A stretch of 64,000 bases of DNA, from assembly GCF_003047105.1 (NCBI RefSeq), contig NZ_CP028475.1, forward strand, positions 2,108,001 to 2,172,000, read 5' to 3'. Numbering within the stretch: position 1 is the first letter of the stretch; every line of letters starts with the position of its first letter. This stretch comes from Celeribacter baekdonensis (GTDB taxonomy: Bacteria; Pseudomonadota; Alphaproteobacteria; Rhodobacterales; Rhodobacteraceae). The notes below the pieces were generated by a model. It did no database searches and was not told the DNA's origin. It saw only the letters and a program-made list of their open reading frames with translations. Both the position numbers and the translations under genes were made by a program. Of this stretch, positions 57,075 through 64,000 are shown one piece after another.

Positions 57075-57730
57075 GCCTTGCCCAAACGGTAGCCCATACC
57101 ACGCTCGGTTTCGATCACCCCCGCGCCCAGCTTTTTGCGCAGGCGGCTGACATGGACTTCGATGGTGTTGCTTTCGATCTCGGACGAGAAGGCATAGAGT
57201 TTTTCTTCGAGCTGGGGTTTCGACAAAAGCTGACCGGGACGCGCAAGAAATGCCTCCAACAACGCCCATTCACGGGCGGTTAAAGCCACTTGTTTGCCCT
57301 CGCGATGCACGCTGCGCGCGGCCAGATCAATATCAAGCCCGCCGTGGCTGATGATCGGATTTGGATTGCCCGAATAGCGCCGCGCAACCGATCCGATCCG
57401 GGCGGAGAGTTCCGCCAAATCGAACGGTTTGACCAGATAATCATCCGCCCCCGCATTCAGCCCCTCAATCCGGTCCGAAATCTGATCCAAGGCGGTCAAG
57501 ATGATCACCGGGGTCACATCGCCGCGCGCGCGCAGGGTTTTGAGAAATCCGATCCCGCGCCCATCAGGCAGCATCAAATCCAACAGGATCAAATCAAACG
57601 CCGCGCCATGGATCGCATCCGTGGCCGCATCAAGACGGTTGGCCCAATCCACCGAATGGCCATCCGCTGCGATCTGGTCGCGCACGGCGGCACCCAAAAC
57701 AGTGTCATCCTCGATCAACAGGAGTCGCAT
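57071..57730 (-). CDS. OmpR/PhoB-family response regulator
   Basis: The 219-residue product has a receiver with the phospho-acceptor Asp in LILLDLMLPDGRGIGFL and the Lys in DDYLVKPF, and a C-terminal winged helix (LTAREWALLEAFLARPGQLL, VHVSRLRKKL). It resembles QseB/TctD/PmrA. The 144-base gap to the PepSY gene contains four 11-base-spaced CGTCAG-type boxes, probable binding sites for this regulator that would also control its own gene. Confidence 0.92.
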   Translation of the reverse strand: MRLLLIEDDTVLGAAVRDQIAADGHSVDWANRLDAATDAIHGAAFDLILLDLMLPDGRGIGFLKTLRARGDVTPVIILTALDQISDRIEGLNAGADDYLVKPFDLAELSARIGSVARRYSGNPNPIISHGGLDIDLAARSVHREGKQVALTAREWALLEAFLARPGQLLSKPQLEEKLYAFSSEIESNTIEVHVSRLRKKLGAGVIETERGMGYRLGKA

Positions 57731-57774
57731 GGCTTTCCCTTTTTATCTCTTGATGATCTTCTATCACCTTTCTG

Positions 57775-57824
57775 GCTGACGCAAAGCTGACGCAGAGATG
57801 TGTCCCGCGTCAGGTTCTCGTCAG
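57775..57824. promoter_or_regulatory. CGTCAG direct-repeat boxes between the regulator and PepSY genes
   Basis: GCTGACGCAAA and GCTGACGCAGA (57775-57796) form one 11-base direct repeat; CGTCAG at 57808 and 57819 form another in the opposite sense. An 11-base period is typical of OmpR-type binding. A copy of the whole arrangement lies at 58334. Confidence 0.65.
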
Positions 57825-57874
57825 CTTGGGGATGCAATGTCACCCCAAGATGGCCGCAAAACGGAGTTTGGCCC

Positions 57875-58198
57875 ATGAAGACACCCTTGACAATTCTGAG
57901 CTTTCTTCTGGCCTTGCCCGCCGGGATGGCTATGGCCGAGGACGATTGTTTCGTACCGATGGCCGATTGGCAGCCGCGCGAAGCGGTGGCGCAACTGGCG
58001 CAAGAAAACGGCTGGACGGTGCGCCGGATCAAGATTGACGATGGCTGTTATGAGATCATCGGCAGCGATGCCGAGGGCCACCCGATTGAAGTGACGGTGC
58101 ACCCCGCAACGCTTCAAGTGCTTGATTTCGAATATGAAGACGAAGGAGATGACGACGATCATCGCCGCGTTGAGCGTGACGAACGTCATGACGACTGA
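57875..58198 (+). CDS. Exported PepSY-domain protein with acidic His-rich tail
   Basis: The 107-residue product has a signal peptide (LTILSFLLALPAGMAMA), a PepSY_2-like domain with AQENGWTVRRIKIDDGCYEI, and a C-terminal Asp/Glu/His/Arg-rich tail (DEGDDDDHRRVERDE). Periplasmic location is likely. PepSY domains occur in proteins that hold peptidases or redox partners; the tail could bind divalent metal. ACGGAG precedes the ATG. It is first in the cluster, behind the regulator boxes. Confidence 0.82.
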   Translation: MKTPLTILSFLLALPAGMAMAEDDCFVPMADWQPREAVAQLAQENGWTVRRIKIDDGCYEIIGSDAEGHPIEVTVHPATLQVLDFEYEDEGDDDDHRRVERDERHDD

Positions 58199-58220
58199 CG
58201 GCCCGCACTGCGGTTTCCCG

Positions 58221-58259
58221 CATCCTAATTGCCCATCCTAATTCACCATCCTAGTTCCC
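58221..58259. repeat. Three tandem 13-bp repeats
   Basis: CATCCTAATTGCC, CATCCTAATTCAC and CATCCTAGTTCCC run head to tail, with a partial fourth copy (CAT). They sit between the PepSY stop and its terminator. Confidence 0.7.
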
Positions 58260-58286
58260 CATGCCGTGTGTCCCCTCGGCCGCCTT

Positions 58287-58316
58287 GGCCCCGTCCTAAC
58301 CGGCGGGGCCTTTTTT
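58287..58316 (+). terminator. Terminator after the PepSY gene
   Basis: GGCCCCG / CGGGGCC stem with a 10-base loop, then TTTTTT. Confidence 0.9.
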
Positions 58317-58333
58317 GGATCTGACTGTAGCAC

Positions 58334-58382
58334 CTGACAGCAAGCTGAAGCAAAAATCTGTTCCGCGTCAGGCGACGCTCAG
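58334..58382. promoter_or_regulatory. Second copy of the CGTCAG box array, before the Asp-rich protein gene
   Basis: CTGACAGCAAG and CTGAAGCAAAA (58334, 58345) then CGTCAG (58366) and GCTCAG (58377) show the same 11-base spacing and order as 57775-57824. Flanking bases also match (TGTTCCGCGTCAG versus TGTCCCGCGTCAG, and CAATGTGTCAC versus CAATGTCAC downstream), so the promoter was duplicated. Confidence 0.65.
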
Positions 58383-58427
58383 GTTGGCGCTTCAATGTGT
58401 CACAAAATGAACAAAGGACCTGTATCC

Positions 58428-58814
58428 ATGAAAAAGACTTTGCCCCTTCTTGTCGCCTCGACCGCCCTCTGCGCCACGCTCGGCTTGCCCGCATGGAGCG
58501 GCCCCTCTGCGCCGTTTTATGGCATGCCACTCGGCACCGTGACCGCAGGTGCCAGCACATCAAACACAGCATCGCTCCTTTTTGTCAGTGATGACGACGA
58601 TGAAGGGCACGGGTGGTTGCGTTGGCTTGAGAATGACGACGACGATGATGATGACTGCGAAGATGATGACGATGATCGTCGCGAAAGAAAATACGGCGAG
58701 GATGATGACGACTGCGGCGAGGTCGCCCCAAATCCCGCCCCCGCAGGCACCGTTGCCCCACCGCCGAATGGACTGTTTAGCACCGATACACCCCCTCAGG
58801 TTCAAGTGAATTAA
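58428..58814 (+). CDS. Exported Asp-rich protein
   Basis: The 128-residue product has a signal peptide (KKTLPLLVASTALCATLGL), then a central block almost only of Asp with some Glu, Arg and three Cys (about residues 55-97), then a Pro-rich tail. Such acidic stretches bind Ca, Fe or other divalent metals with low affinity. AAAGGACC precedes the ATG. It has its own copy of the regulator boxes. No named family is recognised. The block makes homology searching unreliable; composition alone could attract false hits. Confidence 0.7.
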   Translation: MKKTLPLLVASTALCATLGLPAWSGPSAPFYGMPLGTVTAGASTSNTASLLFVSDDDDEGHGWLRWLENDDDDDDDCEDDDDDRRERKYGEDDDDCGEVAPNPAPAGTVAPPPNGLFSTDTPPQVQVN

Positions 58815-58882
58815 ATGTCGCCGCGCTGCGGCGGGAAGCCCCGCCCAGCGCGTATAAATTGTGATAAAAAGGAATGTCTCAG

Positions 58883-59353
58883 ATGAAATCTCTTCTCGCA
58901 ACACTGGCTCTGACAACGGCGCTGACCCTGCCCGGCCTCGCCATGGCGCGCCCCGTGACCCTCACAACTCAGCTCAAAAACTATAGCGGCGATGGGGCCT
59001 ATCTGGCGGTCTACGTCACTGACCCGCAAGGGGCCTATGCGGGCAGCCTTTGGATGGCGGGCCGCAAGTCGAAATATTACAAACACCTGACAGATTGGTA
59101 TCGGTACACCGGCGGCGACACAGCGCAGATCAACGGGATTACCGGTGCCAGTGTGGGCGCAGGGCGATCCTTGAAAATCTCGCTGGATCTGGCGGATGCT
59201 CTGTTTGACGCGGGCTACACGCTTCATATCGACGCCGCCGTCGAAGACCGCCGCGACAGCCCGAATGAGATTTCTGTGCCTTTGACCTCCGAGGGGGCCG
59301 GAACCGCCGTGGCGGGGCGCAGCTACATCGCCAATTTCACCTACGACATGTAA
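58883..59353 (+). CDS. Exported DUF2271 protein, candidate flavinylated carrier
   Basis: The 156-residue product has a signal peptide (ATLALTTALTLPGLAMA) and a DUF2271 domain. The segment NGITGASVGAGRSL contains TGAS, matching the (S/T)GA(S/T) site to which ApbE attaches FMN through Thr/Ser; the usual acidic residue three before the Thr is Asn here. An ApbE gene lies two genes downstream. AAAGGA is zero bases from an upstream ATG (58874) but nine from ATG 58883, which I choose. It would act in the periplasm as an electron carrier if flavinylated; that is inference. Confidence 0.8.
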   Translation: MKSLLATLALTTALTLPGLAMARPVTLTTQLKNYSGDGAYLAVYVTDPQGAYAGSLWMAGRKSKYYKHLTDWYRYTGGDTAQINGITGASVGAGRSLKISLDLADALFDAGYTLHIDAAVEDRRDSPNEISVPLTSEGAGTAVAGRSYIANFTYDM

Positions 59354-59366
59354 AAGGGACAGAGCC

Positions 59367-61574
59367 ATGATCCGCAAACTCCACCGTTGGCCGGGTCTTT
59401 TGGCTCTGGCTCTTGTCACCCTCTTGGCGCTCAGTGGCGCGGCTTTGTCGATCTTTCCAAGCCTTGAATATCTCTCATCGCCGCAAACCCTCAGCGATCA
59501 AACCGTGGCGGATCTCGCCACGCGCATCCAAAGCGCCCTCCCCGGCGTCGAGCAAATCAAGCGTGCGCCGTCGGGGCGGATCACCGCCTATTGGTTCGAA
59601 AACGGCACCCCCGGCGCAGGCATCATTGATCCGCTCACTGGCCAAGCGGTCGCCTCTGCCGATCCAAACCCGGTGCTGCGTTGGTTGACCAATCTGCACC
59701 GCTCGCTGTTTTTGGGTGATGGCGGACGGATTGCCATGGCGGTTGGGGCTTTGGCGATGCTTGTGCTTTCAATCTCTGGCACGCTTTTGGTGGTGCGGCG
59801 CGTTGGCGGCTGGCGGCGGTGGTTTGCGCCACTGCGCGGGCCTTGGGCAGGGCGCATTCACGTTGAACTGGCCCGCGTGGCGGTGCTGGGCCTTGTACTA
59901 TCCTCTCTCACTGCGCTGTGGATGACCGCTTCGACCTTTGACCTTTTGCCGGATGGCGAAGTGATCCCCGCCTTCCCCACTGAAACCAGTGGCGAAACGG
60001 GCGTGGCCTTTGCCGCGATGGACAGCCTCGCGACAACCCCCATCACGGCGCTGCGCGAATTGAGCTTTCCCTACCCCGATGATGCCAGTGACGTGTTCAC
60101 CCTGACGACCAATCAGGGCACAGGGTTTATCGACCAAGGCACTGGCGAACTGCTGGCATGGGCCAATCTGAGCGCCATGCAAAGCCTGTCTGAGACGATT
60201 TACGTGCTGCACACCGGTCAAGGTGCTGCGCTGTTGGGGCTGGTGCTTGGGATGATGGCGCTGGCCATTCCCGCAATGGGGATCACCGGAGTTTTGATCT
60301 GGCTGGCGGGTCGCCCTGGCCGTCCGCGTTTGCATCACAACGCCCCGGCCAGCCGCGCCGAGACGATCCTTTTGATCGGCAGCGAAGGCGGCAGCACTTG
60401 GGGCTTTGCCGCGACGCTGCACAAGGCGTTAACCGAGGCCGGGCAAACCGTCCATGCCACCGCGCTCTCTGCCTTTGATCCAAGCCGCTATGGCAAAGCC
60501 AAGCGCATCCTCATTTTGGCCGCCACCTATGGCGATGGCGATGCGCCGAGCACCGCCAAGGGCTTTCTCGATCAACTCGCCACGGCTGAGGTCTTGCCAA
60601 ACGTGCCGCTGGCGGTGCTTGGCTTGGGCGATCGCAGCTTTCCGGCCTATTGCGCCTATGCGCAAGCGGTCTCAGAGGCGGCAAGGGCCAAGGGCTGGTC
60701 CGAACTTTTGGCCTTTCACACCGTCGATCGGCAATCCGCACAAGAATTCGCCCGCTGGGGCCGCGCGCTTGGCACGGCGATGGGGGCCCCGCTTGAACTG
60801 GCCCATCAGCCGGTCCAACCCGCGACGCAAACACTGACCTTGATCAGCCGCCGCGATTATGGTGCCGAGGTTCAGGCCCCCACCGCGATCCTGCGTTTCG
60901 CCCTGCCCAAAACTTCGCTGATGCAACGGCTGATGCGGCGCGGGTTTGGGCGGTTCCAAGTCGGTGATTTGATCGGCATCCTGCCCAAAGGCTCCACTGT
61001 GCCCCGGCTATACTCGCTGGCCTCTGGCACCCATGATGGCTTTATCGAAATCGTGGTTAAAAAGCACCCCGGCGGGGTGTGTTCCGGCCAACTGATCGAC
61101 CTCGCTTTGGGCGAGACGGTCACCGGGTTTTTGCGCCGTAACACGGTGTTTCACCCGGACAAGAGCAACACGCCGCTGATCTTGATTGGGGCGGGCACGG
61201 GCATCGGTCCGCTGGCCGGGATCATCCGCGGCAACACCCGCAAACGCCCGGTGCATCTGTACTTTGGCATGCGCCACCCGGACAGCGATTTCTTATATGG
61301 CTCGGATATGCCGGGCTGGCAAAACGCGGGACAGATGACGCATCTCCGCACCGCCGTGTCACGCACCGCACGGCCACAATATGTCCAAGATGCGTTGCGC
61401 TCTGAACAAAGCGACGTGATCCGATTGATCCGCGAGGGCGCGCGTGTGATGGTCTGCGGCGGGCGTGACATGGCGCAAGGCGTGTCCGAGGCCTTGACGG
61501 ATATATTGGCTCCTGTGGGGCTCACCCCGCTCCTGCTCAAGTCAGAGGGACGCTATGTCGAAGATGTCTACTGA
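59367..61574 (+). CDS. PepSY-membrane/flavodoxin/FAD-NADPH reductase fusion
   Basis: The 735-residue product joins several parts: an N-terminal PepSY-associated membrane region (KLHRWPGLLALALVTLLALS, LTNLHRSLFLGDGGR, further helices near residues 130-320), then a flavodoxin domain (LLIGSEGGSTWGFAATL, ATYGDGDAPS, LGLGDRSFPAYC; about 330-475), then a sulfite reductase-type FAD/NADPH unit (PRLYSLASG, LILIGAGTGIGPLAGI, VMVCGGRDMAQGV). It should take electrons from cytoplasmic NADPH through flavins to heme or flavin partners across the membrane. It overlaps apbE. Confidence 0.88.
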   Translation: MIRKLHRWPGLLALALVTLLALSGAALSIFPSLEYLSSPQTLSDQTVADLATRIQSALPGVEQIKRAPSGRITAYWFENGTPGAGIIDPLTGQAVASADPNPVLRWLTNLHRSLFLGDGGRIAMAVGALAMLVLSISGTLLVVRRVGGWRRWFAPLRGPWAGRIHVELARVAVLGLVLSSLTALWMTASTFDLLPDGEVIPAFPTETSGETGVAFAAMDSLATTPITALRELSFPYPDDASDVFTLTTNQGTGFIDQGTGELLAWANLSAMQSLSETIYVLHTGQGAALLGLVLGMMALAIPAMGITGVLIWLAGRPGRPRLHHNAPASRAETILLIGSEGGSTWGFAATLHKALTEAGQTVHATALSAFDPSRYGKAKRILILAATYGDGDAPSTAKGFLDQLATAEVLPNVPLAVLGLGDRSFPAYCAYAQAVSEAARAKGWSELLAFHTVDRQSAQEFARWGRALGTAMGAPLELAHQPVQPATQTLTLISRRDYGAEVQAPTAILRFALPKTSLMQRLMRRGFGRFQVGDLIGILPKGSTVPRLYSLASGTHDGFIEIVVKKHPGGVCSGQLIDLALGETVTGFLRRNTVFHPDKSNTPLILIGAGTGIGPLAGIIRGNTRKRPVHLYFGMRHPDSDFLYGSDMPGWQNAGQMTHLRTAVSRTARPQYVQDALRSEQSDVIRLIREGARVMVCGGRDMAQGVSEALTDILAPVGLTPLLLKSEGRYVEDVY

Positions 61575-62544
61575 TCTCACCCGCCACGCGCTCAACGGCC
61601 CGACCATGGGCACGCGTTGGTCGGCACAGTTTCACACCGCCCCGGACGTGGACCCCAACGTGATCCAAATCGCACTTCAGGCGGCTGTTGCCGAGGTCGA
61701 CACACAAATGTCGACATGGTCGGCCGACAGCGATTTGATGCGCGTCAATGCCGCGCCCGTGGGCGAATGGTGCGATGTGCCCGCCATGCTGATGACCGTG
61801 ATCGCCCTTGGGCTCGACATAGGGCGAACCTCAAACGGGGCATTCGACATTGGCATGGGGGATGCGGTGACGGCATGGGGTTTCGGCCCCGCCGAGGCCG
61901 CACCCGACCGGATCAAGGCCGCGATGAACACCAACCGCGTGAGCGCCTCTGACGCGCTTGACTTGGATGTTGCGGCGGGGCGTCTACGCAAAACCGCCCC
62001 CATCGCTTTCGACCTCAACGGCATTGCCAAAGGCTATGGCGTGGACCGTTTGGCCGAGACCCTGCGCGGCTTTGGCATCATGAATGCGCTTGTCGGCATC
62101 GACGGCGAAATGCGCACGATGGGCCTGCGCCCCGACGGTGCGCCATGGTCCATCGCGGTCGAAACCCCCGACCCGGAAAGCCGCAGCGCCCATTCGGTGT
62201 TGGCCTTGCAAGACGCGGCTGTGGCCACCTCTGGCGATTACCGCCATTGGGTCGAAGTCCAGGGCCGCAACCTGTCGCACACCATGGACCCGCACCGGGG
62301 GGCACCCCTGATGAGCTCCCCCGCCTCCGTCACCGTTGTGGCCCAAACCTGTGCCGAAGCCGATGCTTGGGCCACCGTATTGATGGTGCTCGGCGCGGAA
62401 CAGGGCGCGGCACTGGCCCGCACGCTGGGCTTGGACGCGCTATTCTTACTCCGCATGAGCCAAACGGAGTATCGCAGCCTGGGCGTCGGTCGGCTGTTTG
62501 CGGAGGAGGGCACCGTGACACAGGCCCCAAGGAGAGCCGAATAA
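61555..62544 (+). CDS. apbE: FAD:protein FMN transferase ApbE
   Basis: ApbE transfers FMN from FAD to Ser/Thr of target proteins. The 329-residue product has the family features FDLNGIAKGYGVDRLAETL, GIDGEMRTMG and ATSGDYRHWVEVQGRNLSHT with the metal-binding Asp. Most ApbE proteins are exported lipoproteins; this one shows no signal peptide (MSKMSTDLTRHALNGPTMGT), so it may act in the cytoplasm on a target before export or on the membrane reductase. GAGGG six bases before ATG 61555; the start lies inside the reductase gene. Confidence 0.9.
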   Translation: MSKMSTDLTRHALNGPTMGTRWSAQFHTAPDVDPNVIQIALQAAVAEVDTQMSTWSADSDLMRVNAAPVGEWCDVPAMLMTVIALGLDIGRTSNGAFDIGMGDAVTAWGFGPAEAAPDRIKAAMNTNRVSASDALDLDVAAGRLRKTAPIAFDLNGIAKGYGVDRLAETLRGFGIMNALVGIDGEMRTMGLRPDGAPWSIAVETPDPESRSAHSVLALQDAAVATSGDYRHWVEVQGRNLSHTMDPHRGAPLMSSPASVTVVAQTCAEADAWATVLMVLGAEQGAALARTLGLDALFLLRMSQTEYRSLGVGRLFAEEGTVTQAPRRAE

Positions 62545-64000
62545 TGGAGTTTGCGCGGATCGACCGGTATAAAACCGGACTTTTGGGGCTGGCGATTGCC
62601 GGGCTTGTGATTGGGCTGGCCTTGATGTTCGCAGGAGCCAAAGATCTCGCAAACCTCGTCTGGACGCTCGGCGTGTTGCCGGTGTTGATTGCGCTTTTGA
62701 TCGAGATTCTACGCAGCTTGCGTGCCGGGGAGGTCGGGCTTGATATTGTCGCCGCCCTGTCAATGTCAGCGGCGCTTGGCTTTGGTGAAACCATGGCGGC
62801 AGCCGTTGTTGCCGTGATGTATTCCGGTGGCACCTTTCTTGAAAGCATGGCCGAGGGCCGCGCCCGCCGTGAGATGCATGACCTGTTGTCCCGCGTGCCG
62901 CGCACAGCAACCCGACATCGCAATAGCGGGTTAGAAGACGTGCCGCTTGAGGACATCCTGCCCGGCGATCTGTTGCTGATCCGCCAAGGCGATGTGGTGC
63001 CCGTCGATGGCGTGATTGCCTCCCAGACCGCTTTTGTTGACACCTCTGCGCTCACCGGCGAGTCTCTTCCGGTGCGTTTGGCGCAGGGGGCCGAGACCAT
63101 GAGCGGGTCGACCAATGCGGGCGCACCGTTTGATTTGACCGCAACCCACCCGGCCAAAAACAGCACCTATGCCGGGATCGTGCGTCTGGTCGAAGAGGCC
63201 CAGCGATCAAAAGCGCCGATGGCGCGATTGGCGGATCGTTGGTCTTTGGGGTTTTTGATCGTCACCGTGCTGATCGCCGGCACCGCTTGGGGATTGACCG
63301 GTGATCCGATCCGGGCGGTGGCGGTTTTGGTTGTGGCAACCCCCTGCCCGCTGATCCTCGCCGTGCCCGTCGCTCTGACCGCAGGCCTGTCGCGCGCGGC
63401 GCATTTTGGTGTGTTGATCAAAGGTGCCGGTCCGCTTGAAACCATGGCGCGCATTCGCACGCTGATCTTGGACAAAACCGGCACGCTCACCGATGGGCGA
63501 CCGCAAATCACCCGGATCGACTGTCAAAACACGCACAGCGACACCGACGTTCTGCGCTTCGCCGCAGCCCTAGATCAGGCGTCAAAACACCCGGTCGCGC
63601 AGGCCGTTGTCGCCGCTGCGAAAGCCAAAGGATTGCCCCTCCCGCTTCCCACAGATGTGGTTGAAATCCCCGGAGAAGGCGTCAGCGGCAGGGTCGAAGA
63701 CCACGCCGTCGTTGTCGGTGGCACAGATTTGATTGCCCAACATGTCAGGGACGCTGTGCCTCACCCCGCGCAGTCTGCGGGGTCGGTGATTGTGGCTTTG
63801 GCGATCGACGGGCAGATGGCCGGACATCTTGTCATGGCCGATCCGCTGCGCGCAGGCACAGAGGCCATGTTGGCCGGGCTGCGCGTGCAAGGCATCCTGC
63901 GGATCGTGCTGGCCACGGGCGACCGCGCAGACGTGGCCGAACGGGTGACCGAGGGGCTTGGCCTGGATGCGCTTCGGGCCGGGTTGTCGCCGGACCAAAA
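62544..64000 (+). CDS. Heavy-metal (P1B) type P-type ATPase, cut by window end
   Basis: The ATG overlaps the apbE stop by one base, and the frame is open to the window end (about 485 residues seen). The protein lacks N-terminal metal-binding domains and begins near the first membrane helices. Seen are the phosphatase motif TGES, the metal-site motif in helix 6 as TPCPLILAVPVALTAG (TPC instead of the usual CPC) and the phosphorylation motif DKTGTLTDG. TPC is reported in the P1B-5 group with Ni/Fe transport (Nia of Sinorhizobium). The nucleotide domain continues past 64000. Confidence 0.88.
   Translation, partial: MEFARIDRYKTGLLGLAIAGLVIGLALMFAGAKDLANLVWTLGVLPVLIALLIEILRSLRAGEVGLDIVAALSMSAALGFGETMAAAVVAVMYSGGTFLESMAEGRARREMHDLLSRVPRTATRHRNSGLEDVPLEDILPGDLLLIRQGDVVPVDGVIASQTAFVDTSALTGESLPVRLAQGAETMSGSTNAGAPFDLTATHPAKNSTYAGIVRLVEEAQRSKAPMARLADRWSLGFLIVTVLIAGTAWGLTGDPIRAVAVLVVATPCPLILAVPVALTAGLSRAAHFGVLIKGAGPLETMARIRTLILDKTGTLTDGRPQITRIDCQNTHSDTDVLRFAAALDQASKHPVAQAVVAAAKAKGLPLPLPTDVVEIPGEGVSGRVEDHAVVVGGTDLIAQHVRDAVPHPAQSAGSVIVALAIDGQMAGHLVMADPLRAGTEAMLAGLRVQGILRIVLATGDRADVAERVTEGLGLDALRAGLSPDQ

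Noticed and set aside
58221..58259. Tandem repeats as a CRISPR array
   Set aside because: Repeats are 13 bases with no spacers, and no cas gene is present.

Overview
The window looks like chromosomal DNA from a marine alphaproteobacterium of the Rhodobacteraceae (Roseobacter group). This rests on gene content and order: glnD-murJ-trpS, a complete ethylmalonyl-CoA pathway core (ccr, ecm, mch, mcl2), sdhCDAB, mdh and sucCDAB-lpd, a LuxR/LuxI pair, a FYDLN-type TIGR02300 protein, BMP-type nucleoside uptake genes, and moderately high GC with matching codon use. I see no phage, transposase, integrase or CRISPR array. The first gene (glnD) and the last (a P-type ATPase) are cut by the window ends.

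Layout. 0-5 kb: PII-uridylyltransferase GlnD, lipid II flippase MurJ, a rhomboid-fold protein without its catalytic residues, and TrpS. 5-9 kb: an L,D-transpeptidase, a stress protein with a DUF2267 partner, and a NifU-type Fe-S protein behind an Irr-like box. 8.3-13 kb: a BMP-type ABC importer. 13-16.4 kb: a TauE/SafE exporter with TIGR02186, and a RecD-like helicase. 16.5-18.2 kb: LuxI, LuxR and a small overlapping ORF. 18.7-24.5 kb: divergent ccr and ecm, deoD and an aldo/keto reductase. 24.4-27.3 kb: CreD, small proteins and an FkbM methyltransferase. 27.4-36.9 kb: sdhCDAB interrupted by a frameshifted sulfotransferase, then mcl2-nnrU-DUF1737-mch, a TSUP exporter and mdh. 37-39.9 kb: two paralogous glycosyltransferases around an outer-membrane barrel. 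40-49 kb: sucCD-sucAB-lpd with two small genes inserted before lpd. 49-55.7 kb: thioesterase, GntR regulator, metallopeptidase, TIGR02300, tRNA-Ala(GGC), an AAA ATPase, and a cupin regulator with D-amino-acid dehydrogenase and ornithine cyclodeaminase-like genes. 55.7-64 kb: a two-component system divergent from a PepSY/Asp-rich/DUF2271/PepSY-flavodoxin reductase/ApbE/P-type ATPase cluster.

How the genes work together. C2 assimilation (ccr, ecm, mch, mcl2) feeds the TCA cycle (sdh, mdh, suc, lpd). The sdh and suc promoters carry the same arrangement: two copies of TGTGATCACA about two helical turns apart, then a CGCTAAC element ending exactly 77 nt before the start codon. The GntR gene at 49.9 kb has one TGTGATCACA just before its own ATG. 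This suggests an AkgR-like regulator with autoregulation, possibly with a CceR-like LacI regulator. The last 8 kb look like an extracytoplasmic flavin-based electron-transfer system: a PepSY/flavodoxin membrane reductase, an ApbE flavin transferase, a DUF2271 protein with a TGAS flavinylation-type motif, acidic proteins that may bind metal, and a metal-type P-type ATPase. A dedicated two-component system probably controls it through 11-bp-periodic CGTCAG repeats present in two duplicated promoters. These two systems are the most interesting content of the window.
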